Part shown: in pieces, positions 13,588-20,757 of the stretch | Position numbering within the stretch: the stretch's first letter is position 1 | How the letters are laid out: each line of letters begins with the position of its first letter | Source of the DNA: an uncultured Clostridia bacterium | GTDB lineage: Bacteria; Bacillota; Clostridia; TANB77; CAG-508 | Direction of reading: 5' to 3' | NCBI GenBank assembly: GCA_934177795.1 | Contig: CAKPPS010000022.1 | Location: forward strand, 1 to 22,964 | DNA length: 22,964 nt | Notes under the pieces: generated by a model | The model's database searches: none | What the model saw: the letters and a program-made list of their open reading frames with translations, nothing else | What the model was told of the DNA's origin: nothing | Made by a program: the position numbers and the translations under genes

Positions 13588-15591
13588 TTACTTTTCTATC
13601 ATTTCTTTGAATTCAGTTTCTGTTATTATTTGTATTCCCAAATTTTGAGCCTTAGTTAGTTTGCTTCCTGCTTCTTCTCCTGCTAAAACAAAATCTGTTT
13701 TTTTAGATACTGTCCCTGAAGTTTTTCCTCCAAATCTTTCAATTATTGTTGATGCTTCTCCTCTTGTAAACTCTTGTAAACTTCCTGTTAATACAAATGT
13801 TTTTCCTTCAAATCTTTTATCTTCGCTTTCCTCTTCTAATGATTTCATATTTACTCCAGCATTTTTTAATTTTTCTATTAAATCTATAGTTTGACTTTCA
13901 GAAAAAAATGTTGCTATACTATTTGCAACAATTGGTCCTATATCATTTATTTGGCTCAATTCTTCATAATCAGCCTTCATCAAATTATCCATTTCTTTAT
14001 ATTTTCTTGATAAAGTTTTTGCTGCTTTTACTCCTACATGTCTAATTCCTAATGCTGTAATTAATTTTGATAAATCATTTTGCTTGCTTTTTTCTATAGC
14101 ATCAATTAAATTTTGTGCGAATTTTTTTCCATTTTTCTTTAATGTTGATATTTCTTCAAATGTTAACTCATATATGTCTGCTATATTGTGTATTAACTCT
14201 TTATCTAGCAATTGTTGTATTATATTTTCTCCTAATCCTGATATATCCATTGCTTCTCTTGAAACAAAATGCACTAAGTTTCTATATAATTTTGCAGGAC
14301 ATTCTACACCTGTACATCTCGTTGCTGCTTCTCCTTCTTCTCTTATTGTTGGTGCTCCACAAACTGGACAATTTTTTGGCATTTCAAATTCTGTCTCTTC
14401 TCCAGTTCTTTTGCTCTTTACAACCTCTACAATTTCTGGAATTACATCTCCTGCTTTTTGAATTACTACTGTATCACCAATTTTTAATTCTTTTTCTTTT
14501 ATAAAATCTTCATTATGTAATGTAGTTTTTGATATAGTAGAACCTGCTACTTTTACTGGTTCTAAAATAGCCATTGGTGTTACTACACCTGTTCTACCAA
14601 CTTGACATATTATATCTTTCAATACTGTTTCTTTTCTTTCTGGTGGGTATTTATAAGCCACAGCCCATCTTGGTACTTTAATAGTTGAACCTAGTATTTC
14701 TCTAAACTTCAAATCATCTATTTTTACTACTGCTCCATCAATTCCATAAGTTAGTTTTTCTCTGTCATTTCCTATTTTTATTATAGCTTGCTTAACTTCT
14801 TCCATACTTTCACAGGCTATTCGCACTGGGTTAACATTAAATCCTATTTGTTTTAAATATTCTAATTCTTCTAAATGTGAATTAAATTCTTTTCCTTCAA
14901 TTTTTTGTACATTAAATATATATATATCTAATGGTCTTTGAGATGTTATTTTACTATCTAATTGTCTAAGTGAGCCAGCAGCTGCATTTCTTGCATTTGC
15001 AAATGTTTCTTCTTCATTTTCTTCTCTTTCTTGGTTCATATTCTCAAAGTCTTTTTTAGATATAAATACTTCTCCTCTAACTGTTATATCAATTTTATCT
15101 TTTAATTCCATTGGAATACTTTTTACCGTTTTTAAGTTTTCTGTTACATCTTCTCCAATAAGACCATTTCCTCTAGTTGCTCCTCTAACAAATTTCCCTT
15201 GTTTATATTCTAATGCTGCTGATAAACCATCTATTTTTGTTTCTACTATATATCTAAGTTTTTCTATTCCATTTTCTTGTGCTTGCTTTTTCATTCTTTC
15301 ATCAAATTCTTCTACTTCTTCAAAACTAAATACATCTTGCAAACTTTGTAATGGAACTTCATGACTTACTTTTTTAAACCCTTCTTTAACATGTCCTCCT
15401 ACTTTTTGTGTTAAAGATTCTTTAGATTTATATTCTGGATATTGTTTTTCTAAATTTCTTAATTCTACCATTAACATATCATATTCAAAGTCTGATATTT
15501 CTGGTTTGTCATCATCATAGTATTTTTGAGCATAATATTCAGTTTTTTTGCGTAATTCCTCAATTCTCTTTTTAGCTTCTGTTTTATTCAT
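13588..15591 (-). CDS. ligA: NAD-dependent DNA ligase
   Basis: LigA seals nicks in duplex DNA using NAD, in replication and repair. It has the complete domain order: Ia domain with YYDDDKPEISDFEYDML, adenylation domain with the catalytic Lys in ETKIDGL, RGATRGNG and EVFISKKDF, and ANARNAAAGSLRQLD. An OB fold follows, with IICQVGRTGVVTPMA, then a four-Cys zinc finger (CPVCGAP and RCTGVECPA). Helix-hairpin-helix repeats (ALGIRHVGVKAAKTLS, INDIGPIVANSIA) and a C-terminal BRCT domain (FVLTGSLQEFTRGEA) complete it. I prefer the ATG at 15591, since AAAGG abuts the ATG at 15603; this gives 667 aa. Confidence 0.97.
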   Translation of the reverse strand: MNKTEAKKRIEELRKKTEYYAQKYYDDDKPEISDFEYDMLMVELRNLEKQYPEYKSKESLTQKVGGHVKEGFKKVSHEVPLQSLQDVFSFEEVEEFDERMKKQAQENGIEKLRYIVETKIDGLSAALEYKQGKFVRGATRGNGLIGEDVTENLKTVKSIPMELKDKIDITVRGEVFISKKDFENMNQEREENEEETFANARNAAAGSLRQLDSKITSQRPLDIYIFNVQKIEGKEFNSHLEELEYLKQIGFNVNPVRIACESMEEVKQAIIKIGNDREKLTYGIDGAVVKIDDLKFREILGSTIKVPRWAVAYKYPPERKETVLKDIICQVGRTGVVTPMAILEPVKVAGSTISKTTLHNEDFIKEKELKIGDTVVIQKAGDVIPEIVEVVKSKRTGEETEFEMPKNCPVCGAPTIREEGEAATRCTGVECPAKLYRNLVHFVSREAMDISGLGENIIQQLLDKELIHNIADIYELTFEEISTLKKNGKKFAQNLIDAIEKSKQNDLSKLITALGIRHVGVKAAKTLSRKYKEMDNLMKADYEELSQINDIGPIVANSIATFFSESQTIDLIEKLKNAGVNMKSLEEESEDKRFEGKTFVLTGSLQEFTRGEASTIIERFGGKTSGTVSKKTDFVLAGEEAGSKLTKAQNLGIQIITETEFKEMIEK

Positions 15592-15626
15592 TTTGGTTTT
15601 CATCCTTTCATACTTAAAAGATTAAC

Positions 15627-16292
15627 TTATTCTTTAGTAATGATTTCATTTTTATTTTTATATATGCTATTTGCTGGTATTACTCCTCTAACTGATGACA
15701 ATGGATATATATTAGAATTCTTTCCTATTATAGTTCCAGGATTTAATACTGAACCACATCCAACTTCTACATTATCTCCTACCATTGCTCCTACTTTTTT
15801 TCTATTTGTTTCTATTATTTCTGCTTCTTTTTTGATAACTACTAATTTTTTGTCTGATTTTACATTTGATGTAATTGCCCCAGCTCCTAAGTGTGATTTA
15901 TACCCTAATATTGAATCTCCTACATAATTATAATGTGGCACTTGAACATTGTTAAATAATATAACATTTTTCAATTCTGTTGAATTCCCTACAACTGCTC
16001 CTTTTCCAACAATTGCATTTCCTCTTATAAATGCACAATGTCTTATTTCTGCATCTTCACATATTATTGCTGGTCCATTAATATATGCTGTAGGTGCAAT
16101 TTTTGCACTTTTCGCTACCCATATATTATCACCCTTTTTATCATATTTAGCTTCATCTAATGTTTTACCAATTTCTAATATATATTCTCCTATATATGGT
16201 AATACTTCAAATGGATATGTATATTTTTCCATTAATTCTTTTGCTATAGTCTCATCTAGATTATATAAATTTTTAATTTTACATTCTTCCAT
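15627..16292 (-). CDS. Left-handed beta-helix acyltransferase (GlmU C-terminal-like)
   Basis: The start is the ATG at 16292 because GGAGG lies 8 nt upstream; a longer reading would overlap the preceding gene. The product is 221 aa. Hexapeptide repeats occupy about residues 55-205 (VAKSAKIAPTAYING; RHCAFIRGNAIVGKGAVVG; VGCGSVLNPGTIIGKN). The stretch VPHYNYVGDSILG corresponds to the HxxYLGD region of GlmU that carries the catalytic His of the acetyltransferase site, and SHLGAGAITSN follows as in GlmU. It is therefore probably an N-acetyltransferase acting on an amino-sugar phosphate. It lacks a nucleotidyltransferase domain, but a UDP-sugar pyrophosphorylase is encoded 16 bp upstream. Confidence 0.82.
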   Translation of the reverse strand: MEECKIKNLYNLDETIAKELMEKYTYPFEVLPYIGEYILEIGKTLDEAKYDKKGDNIWVAKSAKIAPTAYINGPAIICEDAEIRHCAFIRGNAIVGKGAVVGNSTELKNVILFNNVQVPHYNYVGDSILGYKSHLGAGAITSNVKSDKKLVVIKKEAEIIETNRKKVGAMVGDNVEVGCGSVLNPGTIIGKNSNIYPLSSVRGVIPANSIYKNKNEIITKE

Positions 16293-16308
16293 GCTTTTGT
16301 CCTCCATG

Positions 16309-17559
16309 TTATATTTTATTTTCATTCCAGAATTTTTCATATAATTCCTTTGCTGTTTTTGGGCTATCTACACCTTCTTTATTTTTTACTGGTGCAAAAT
16401 CTTCTTTTCTTTTTCCCCTCAATATAGCTATATCATCAAATAACTCAAATGCATCAAATATAAATGATTCAAATTTATAAGCATTAGGTTCAGTTGGGAT
16501 TATTTCTTTTCCTTCTTCATTAATATATGAATTCTTTTTTAATGCACTATGATATATTAGTGTTTCTTTGCTTATCTTTTCTATTGCTTCTATCGTATAC
16601 AAATTACACATTATATGTGATTCTCCATATTTTAATTCTCCGTTATTATCCATTTCTTCTGCCATTTTTTCTGGTAACTCTGTATATTCTATAACTTTTG
16701 GGTGTCCATTCATTTTTCCAAACACACCTACACGTTCATGAGGATTAGCTTTTACTACAGATTTTGATGCAATTTGTACACCTTTTTTTATTGCCATTCC
16801 TAGAAGTACTGTATCTGCCATCTTTAATAGTACATTATCTACTCCTCCTATAAATATCCATTTTATACCATTTTCTTTCATTTCTGCTAATGCTCCGCTA
16901 GCTCTTAATGATGAATAAGTACCACCATTTCCATCTGATGCTTCTTTTATTTTCATATCTTTACCTATTAATAATTTTCCATCTGTATCCATTAATGGTA
17001 ATTCACTTTGAGCAAAAAAGTGTACATTTTTAGGGTTATATCCAAAATAATTATGTTTTTTCATAAATTCGATTGTTTCATCATTATTTTGTTTACTAGT
17101 CATAATATACCAAGGGATAATTGTTCCATATTTAGAATTTGCCTCTTTTAAATTTTCAGCTAAAATTTCAAATAAGTATTTTCCTTTTCCATATACATCT
17201 AATTTAAATGTTCCTTTAGGTCCTGAATGTCCTAATCTAGTTCCTTGACCTCCTGCCATTGTTACTACTGCATATTCGCCTTTTCGTATAACTTCTTCTC
17301 CTAATGATTCTAATTCCTTTTGTTCATTTTTAGATAATTTACTTTTATCTATGTAAGGTAATGGCTCTATTTTATTTTCTTTTATTATTATTTCTTTTTT
17401 AGTATTATCATAAAGTTCTTGCAATTGATGAAAATCTATTTTTTCTATTTGATTTATTAAATTTCTTTTTTGTTCTCCATTTAATTTTTCTAATAAGTTT
17501 ATTACATGTTCTTGATTGTACATTTTCAATGTTGCTATTATATCTTGTATTTTATCCAT
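16309..17559 (-). CDS. UDP-sugar pyrophosphorylase (UDPGP family, eukaryote-like type)
   Basis: The product is 416 aa. The UTP-binding signature VVTMAGGQGTRLGHSGPKGT lies at about residues 98-117, and the spacing to TIIPWYIMTS, then GNGGTYSSLRASGAL and IFIGGVDNVLLKMAD is that of the UDPGP family (UDP-GlcNAc/UDP-glucose pyrophosphorylases of the AGX/UAP type). It should transfer UMP from UTP to a sugar-1-phosphate. The substrate (GlcNAc-1-P, GalNAc-1-P or glucose-1-P) is not decided by motif reading. GGGAG lies 8 nt before the ATG. It is the first gene of the operon that continues through the acyltransferase, ligA, the 82-aa ORF and folD, and two promoters precede it. Confidence 0.88.
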   Translation of the reverse strand: MDKIQDIIATLKMYNQEHVINLLEKLNGEQKRNLINQIEKIDFHQLQELYDNTKKEIIIKENKIEPLPYIDKSKLSKNEQKELESLGEEVIRKGEYAVVTMAGGQGTRLGHSGPKGTFKLDVYGKGKYLFEILAENLKEANSKYGTIIPWYIMTSKQNNDETIEFMKKHNYFGYNPKNVHFFAQSELPLMDTDGKLLIGKDMKIKEASDGNGGTYSSLRASGALAEMKENGIKWIFIGGVDNVLLKMADTVLLGMAIKKGVQIASKSVVKANPHERVGVFGKMNGHPKVIEYTELPEKMAEEMDNNGELKYGESHIMCNLYTIEAIEKISKETLIYHSALKKNSYINEEGKEIIPTEPNAYKFESFIFDAFELFDDIAILRGKRKEDFAPVKNKEGVDSPKTAKELYEKFWNENKI

Positions 17560-17584
17560 TTCTTTCGCTCCCTTTTAGCTTTTT

Positions 17585-17645
17585 ACTATATTATATGTAT
17601 TTATTTTGTCAATGTCATTTTAGCATACATATTTATTTTTATCAA
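17585..17645 (-). promoter_or_regulatory. Two tandem sigma-A promoters of the UDPGP-ligA-folD operon
   Basis: Distal: TTGATA (17640-17645), 17 nt, TAAAAT (17617-17622). Proximal: perfect TTGACA (17607-17612), 16 nt, TATAGT (17585-17590). Both read on the minus strand toward 17559. Confidence 0.65.
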
Positions 17646-17665
17646 GTTTTTTATCATAGACCTTG

Positions 17666-17696
17666 TCATAAAAGCCTGACAACTTTAATATACATT
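17666..17696 (+). promoter_or_regulatory. Putative sigma-E promoter of spoIVA
   Basis: TCATAAA (17666-17672) and TATACATT (17689-17696) are 16 nt apart. The second matches the sigma-E -10 consensus CATACANT at all but the first base. The predicted start is about 38 nt upstream of the Shine-Dalgarno. A dyad TTGTCA-N8-TGACAA (17664-17669 and 17678-17683) overlaps the -35 and spacer. Confidence 0.45.
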
Positions 17697-17755
17697 AGTA
17701 AAAGTAATGCAAAGCATTTTGTTTGATGTTGAAAGTTATTAAAGGAGGTATATAG

Positions 17756-19234
17756 ATGGAAAATACAAGATTGTATCAAGACATCGCCAAAAGAACAGAT
17801 GGAGATATCTATGTAGGGGTTGTAGGTCCTGTACGAACTGGTAAATCGACTTTTATTAAAAAATTTATGGATTTATTAGTTATCCCTAACATTGATAATG
17901 AATATAAAAAAGAAAGAGCAAAAGATGAATTACCACAAAGTGCGGGTGGTAAAACAATAATGACTACAGAGCCTAAATTTATTCCTAATGAAGCTGTAGA
18001 AATAACTTTAAATGATAATTTAAAATTTAAAACAAGATTAGTTGACTGTGTAGGTTATCTTGTAGATAATGCTATTGGATATTTGGAAGATGATATGCCT
18101 AGAATGGTTAAAACACCTTGGTCTGACGAAGAAATTCCTTTTGAAACCGCTGCAGAAATAGGAACTAAAAAAGTTATTGAAGAACATTCTACTATCGGTA
18201 TTTTAGTAACAACAGATGGAAGTATTACTGATATACCAAGAGAAGATTATATAAAAGCAGAAGAACGTGTTGTTAAAGAATTACAAGCTTTAAATAAACC
18301 TTTTATTATCTTGCTTAATTCTTATGACCCTACTTCTTCTTCAACAAAAGACCTTGCTGATAAATTAAGTGAAAAATATAACACTTCTGTAATGCCTATC
18401 AATTGTGAAACATTAACTATTGATAATATTAATACCATGTTTTCAAAAGTACTTTATGAATTTCCTATAGAACAAATTAATATTAAATTTCCTAGGTGGA
18501 TTGATGGATTAGATATGTCTCATCCATTAAAAAGTGAATTATATAATCAAATAAAAAATTGCTTTTTAAATGCAAATGTCTTAAAAGAAGTTTCTAAATG
18601 TGTAAATACAATTAAACAAACAGAAATTATTGCAAAAACTTCTATTGAAGATATACAACTTGGAACTGGTAAAGTTTCTATTGAAATCACATTAAAAGAA
18701 AATTTATTTTATCAAGTTTTATCAGAAATAACAAATGTTGCAGTTTCTAATGAAGGTGACTTATTTAGTATTATCACCGAACTTGCCAATGTAAAAAAGA
18801 AATATGATAAAATCTCTTATGCACTAGATGAAGTAAATAGAAAAGGTTATGGTATAGTTACTCCTTCTATTGATGAACTAATTTTAGAAGAGCCTGAAAT
18901 GGTTAAACAAGGTTCTAGATTTGGTGTTAAACTGAAAGCTACAGCTCCATCTATACATTTAATAAAGACCAATGTGGCAACTGAAGTTTCTCCTATTGTA
19001 GGTTCAGAAAAACAATCAGAAGAATTAGTAAATTATTTACTTTCTGGTTTTGAAAATGATCCTAAACAAATTTGGGAATCTAATATTTTCGGAAAAAGCC
19101 TACATGAATTGGTTAATGAAGGCTTACAAGCCAAACTTGCTAAAATGCCAGAAGAAGCTCAAATAAAGCTCCAAGAAACTTTGGAACGTATAGTTAATGA
19201 AGGTTCAGGCGGATTAATTTGTATTATTTTATAA
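17756..19234 (+). CDS. spoIVA: Stage IV sporulation protein A, spore-coat ATPase
   Basis: SpoIVA is made in the mother cell, polymerises on the forespore surface using ATP, and forms the base on which the spore coat assembles. The product is 492 aa, the family's standard length. The N-terminal P-loop GPVRTGKSTFIKKFMD has its Lys at residue 30. SAGGKTIMTTEPKFIP and RLVDCVGYLVDNA give the Walker B and sensor regions of this TRAFAC-like domain. The middle and C-terminal domains follow, ending with GSGGLICIIL, as expected for the forespore-anchoring tail. AAAGGAGG lies 7 nt before the ATG. It is the only plus-strand gene, divergent from the UDPGP operon. It shows that the organism is, or recently was, a spore former. 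Confidence 0.98.
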   Translation: MENTRLYQDIAKRTDGDIYVGVVGPVRTGKSTFIKKFMDLLVIPNIDNEYKKERAKDELPQSAGGKTIMTTEPKFIPNEAVEITLNDNLKFKTRLVDCVGYLVDNAIGYLEDDMPRMVKTPWSDEEIPFETAAEIGTKKVIEEHSTIGILVTTDGSITDIPREDYIKAEERVVKELQALNKPFIILLNSYDPTSSSTKDLADKLSEKYNTSVMPINCETLTIDNINTMFSKVLYEFPIEQINIKFPRWIDGLDMSHPLKSELYNQIKNCFLNANVLKEVSKCVNTIKQTEIIAKTSIEDIQLGTGKVSIEITLKENLFYQVLSEITNVAVSNEGDLFSIITELANVKKKYDKISYALDEVNRKGYGIVTPSIDELILEEPEMVKQGSRFGVKLKATAPSIHLIKTNVATEVSPIVGSEKQSEELVNYLLSGFENDPKQIWESNIFGKSLHELVNEGLQAKLAKMPEEAQIKLQETLERIVNEGSGGLICIIL

Positions 19235-19265
19235 TGATAAAATAGTCAGCAGTTAAAGCACTTTT

Positions 19266-19324
19266 TTAACAGATGCGAGGTTGTTTTATAGAAATTTACT
19301 ATAAAACAACCTCGCATCTGTTAA
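19266..19324. repeat. 59-nt palindrome with 26-bp perfect stem
   Basis: The arms 19266-19291 and 19299-19324 are perfectly complementary over 26 bp around a 7-nt loop. It lies 31 nt after the spoIVA stop. There is no T-run after it on either strand, so it is not a classical intrinsic terminator, although such a long hairpin should still impede transcription. It is far longer than the other terminators in the window (8-11 bp) and might be a small palindromic repeat element. Confidence 0.85.
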
Positions 19325-19398
19325 TTACTCTAACTAAGATAATTCGTATTTAGTATTATGTTGAACTTCTTATTTAAAATTTGTAGATAATGTTTTAA

Positions 19399-19421
19399 CT
19401 AATCCATATGAATTTTCCTCC
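19399..19421 (-). other. Orphan ribosome site and ATG, remnant of a gene start
   Basis: GGAGG (19417-19421) lies 9 nt before an ATG (19405-19407), but the third codon is TAG. Beyond it the same frame stays open for about two dozen codons (LKHYLQILNKKF). This looks like the start of a gene lost to a stop codon and truncation. Apart from this and the palindrome, 19235-19439 holds nothing I recognise. Confidence 0.3.
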
Positions 19422-19439
19422 TGCAATTCACTATTTTAT

Positions 19440-20027
19440 TTATATAGTTAAATTTCCATCACTAGACATAAAATATATAGCAATAGGTATTTCGTTATTA
19501 AAAGTATTTTTGTCAAGTCTTATTTTTATAATATTTAAATCTGCATCTTTTAATTGTTCTATCCTATTCCTTCCACCTTTACGCTCTATTACTGTATTAG
19601 AATTTATTTCTACTTTCATTTCAAATTTCCCACCATCTACATTATAATCAGGTAGTAAATCTTCAAAAGTTATAGTTAATATTGCTTTATTACTATTTAT
19701 TATTTCTATATTCGTACCTATTGGAGAAACTGTTAAATAAGGCGAACCTTCTAATGTTAAGTTTTTAATCAATTCTTTTCTTAACTCTTCTCCCTTTATA
19801 TTACTTAATATGCTAATTGCCTTTGATTTTTTATATGTATATGTATCTATGTAATATCCAATTTTTATTTCATCATAATATATTTTTTCATTTGTTCTTC
19901 CATTTATAAAATTCAAAGAACTATTTACATCAATAGAATATCTTTTATTATCTAATTTATCTTCAAAAACAATACTATTAGAATCTATATTAGGGGCTGT
20001 AAAAAAAGTCCCTTTGACAAAACTTAA
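19440..20027 (-). pseudogene. Unknown protein lacking an in-frame start
   Basis: The frame is open from just after a TGA at 20028-20030 and encodes about 195 aa of beta-rich, soluble sequence. It begins LSFVKGTFFTAPNIDSN and contains KLDNKRYSIDVNSSLN, DYNVDGGKFEMKVEINSN and IPIAIYFMSSDGNLTI at the end. It has no ATG; the only internal start is a TTG at 19916 without a ribosome site. An ATG at 20029-20031 is in another frame and would join this one if the run of seven T (20001-20007) were one base shorter. It could therefore be a frameshifted gene or one truncated at its 5' end. I recognise no family. Confidence 0.5.
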
Positions 20028-20037
20028 TCATTTTCTT

Positions 20038-20268
20038 TTAAATACTATAACATTTATAATCATTTACTTTTATTGATGTTATTTTTAATTCATCCAAAGG
20101 GGCATTTGAATTTTCATATTGTACTTTTACATTTTTTTCTTTTTGTAAATCTCCTATTATTTCAGTATCATCTGCTATATATGCTTTTACTGCAAATGGA
20201 AAATTATAACCAGTATCAGAATGAGTATCATATTCTATTTCCATTTGTTTTGGATAAACATCTTTCAT
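20038..20268 (-). CDS. 76-aa hypothetical protein downstream of the ZIP gene
   Basis: The product is a soluble 76-aa protein with an acidic start (KQMEIEYDTHSDTGYNFPF), KAYIADDTEIIGDLQKEK in the middle and DELKITSIKVNDYKCYSI at the end. GGAG lies 8 nt before the ATG, itself only 15 bp after the ZIP stop, so the gene belongs to the ZIP transcript. I recognise no family. With the original promoter now cut off by the recombinase element, expression is uncertain. Confidence 0.55.
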   Translation of the reverse strand: MKDVYPKQMEIEYDTHSDTGYNFPFAVKAYIADDTEIIGDLQKEKNVKVQYENSNAPLDELKITSIKVNDYKCYSI

Positions 20269-20283
20269 TAATTTTACTCCTAA

Positions 20284-20739
20284 CTAACCTAGTGCTACAT
20301 CTAATATCATCATAATTACAAAGCCTATTGCAACTCCTATTGTACCTATATTAGAATGTTCTCCAACTTGTGATTCTGGTATTAATTCTTCTACTACTAC
20401 ATAAATCATTGCTCCAGCTGCAAAAGATAATAAATATGGTAATATTGGAACAACTGCATTTGTAAGTAATATAGTTATAATTGCTCCTATTGGTTCAACG
20501 ATTCCTGAAAGTGTACCATATAAAAATGCTTTTGGTTTTGATACACCTTCGCTTTTAAGTGGCATTGATATAATTGCTCCTTCTGGAAAGTTTTGTATAG
20601 CAATTCCTATTGCTAGTGCCATTGCACCTGCTATTGTAATCCCAGTATTTCCAATTATTGCTCCTGCAAATGTAACACCAACTGCCATTCCTTCTGGTTG
20701 ATATAAAAATAGACTGTTATGATTTTTATTTTTGACCAA
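20284..20739 (-). pseudogene. ZIP-family metal transporter, 5' part missing
   Basis: ZIP proteins import Zn or other divalent metals across the membrane through about eight helices and are normally 250-270 aa. Here only the C-terminal part is encoded. From QPEGMAVGVTFAGAIIG, the middle of helix 4, the sequence continues through the second metal-binding helix (AIQNFPEGAIISMPLKSEG), then KAFLYGTLSGIVEPIGAIIT, and ends correctly with MMILDVALG. Residues before QPEG (MVKNKNHNSLFLY) do not fit the usual HNIPEG context, there is no ATG, and the frame is closed by a stop at 20752-20754. The serine recombinase gene ends 18 bp away. Insertion of a mobile element within the PEG codons is the simplest explanation. 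The missing N-terminal half is not in 22315-22964 and should lie beyond the window. Confidence 0.85.
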
Positions 20740-20757
20740 TTTAATATTAAATTAGCC

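Noticed and set aside
7764..20040. A shared 16-base stretch near 7770 and 20026 as a dispersed repeat
   Set aside because: It consists of Lys/Glu/Asn codons in very AT-rich sequence and does not extend on either side, so chance or similar C-terminal codons suffice.
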